Positions 5,931-6,157 of a stretch of 6,157 nucleotides of DNA are shown here, in pieces. Origin of the DNA: Betaproteobacteria bacterium (lineage in GTDB: Bacteria; Pseudomonadota; Gammaproteobacteria; Burkholderiales; Rhodocyclaceae); assembly GCA_028868235.1 (NCBI GenBank), contig JAGWUW010000170.1:1-6157 (forward strand), read 5' to 3'. Below the pieces are notes generated by a model. The model saw only the letters and a program-made list of their open reading frames with translations, did not search any database and was not told the DNA's origin. The stretch's first letter is position 1. Every line of letters starts with the position of its first letter. A program made the translations under genes and the position numbers.

Positions 5931-6157
5931 ATGCTTGCACCTATCGAACACCGCATTGCCCTTGAACTCAGCGTTCGCCCGGCCCAGGTCATCGCTGCCA
6001 TCGCCCTGCTCGACGAAGGTGCGACTGTGCCCTTCATCGCCCGCTACCGCAAGGAAGTCACCGGCGAGCTGGACGACACACAACTGCGCAACCTCGCCGA
6101 ACGCCTGACCTACCTGCGCGACCTCGAAGACCGCCGGGTGGCCGTGCTGGCCAGCAT
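5931..6157 (+). CDS. tex: Transcription accessory protein Tex, N-terminal part (3' end outside window)
   Basis: The first 75 codons run off the window end. Full-length Tex is about 770 residues, with a helical N-terminal region, a YqgF-like nuclease fold, helix-hairpin-helix motifs and a C-terminal S1 RNA-binding domain; only the first region is seen here. The hallmark at residues 26-45, [20 protein letters not shown], is followed by [10 protein letters not shown] and YLRDLEDRR, closely matching E. coli YhgF/Tex. Tex binds nucleic acids and influences transcription and RNA metabolism in the cytoplasm; its precise role differs between species. ATG 5931 is the first start codon after an in-frame TAG at 5895, which fixes the start even though no strong ribosome site is visible. 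It diverges from fliW across about 120 bases. Confidence 0.95.
   Translation, partial: MLAPIEHRIALELSVRPAQVIAAIALLDEGATVPFIARYRKEVTGELDDTQLRNLAERLTYLRDLEDRRVAVLAS

Noticed and set aside
1..6157. A novel defence island, mobile element or multi-gene system
   Set aside because: Seven of nine genes belong to recognisable families and strands alternate. There are no repeats, integrase, transposase, toxin-antitoxin pair or CRISPR-like arrays.

Overview
The window looks like ordinary chromosome from a GC-rich Gram-negative proteobacterium. Betaproteobacteria, perhaps Rhodocyclales, is my best guess. The reasons are a FliW-type flagellar assembly factor (absent from enteric gammaproteobacteria), a full RlmJ, a Tex protein close to the E. 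coli one, and a sec-dependent protein plus a single-pass membrane protein. This placement is inference from remembered protein families, not from a search. Nine protein genes fill almost the whole window. I see no tRNA, rRNA, CRISPR array, insertion sequence, prophage or replication origin, and no gene-free stretch longer than about 160 bases.

Layout: (1) 1-840, plus strand, the C-terminal part of a PilZ-like protein whose start lies outside the window. (2) 999-1844, plus, rlmJ, a 23S rRNA adenine methyltransferase. (3) 1864-2220, minus, a MazG-like nucleotide pyrophosphohydrolase, convergent with rlmJ. (4) 2302-3558, plus, a glutamate/aspartate-type cation symporter, divergent from the pyrophosphohydrolase. 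(5) 3562-3996, minus, an unrecognised 144-residue single-pass membrane protein whose stop codon lies 3 bases from that of the symporter. (6) 4104-4625, plus, a gamma-class carbonic anhydrase-like protein. (7) 4612-5298, plus, a secreted protein with an HExRH putative zinc site, overlapping gene 6. (8) 5365-5808, minus, fliW, followed on its own strand by a clear intrinsic terminator. (9) 5931 to the window end, plus, the first 75 codons of tex.

The strands alternate repeatedly, so most genes are probably transcribed alone. The only convincing co-transcribed pair is the carbonic anhydrase-like gene and the secreted HExRH gene. The genes cover RNA modification, nucleotide-pool cleaning, solute uptake, envelope functions, flagellar assembly control and transcription/RNA metabolism. 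They do not form one pathway, and I do not see a hidden multi-gene system. The parts least explained by known families are the HExRH secreted protein, the 144-residue membrane protein, and the two dyad-symmetric sequences in the divergent gap at 3997-4103.
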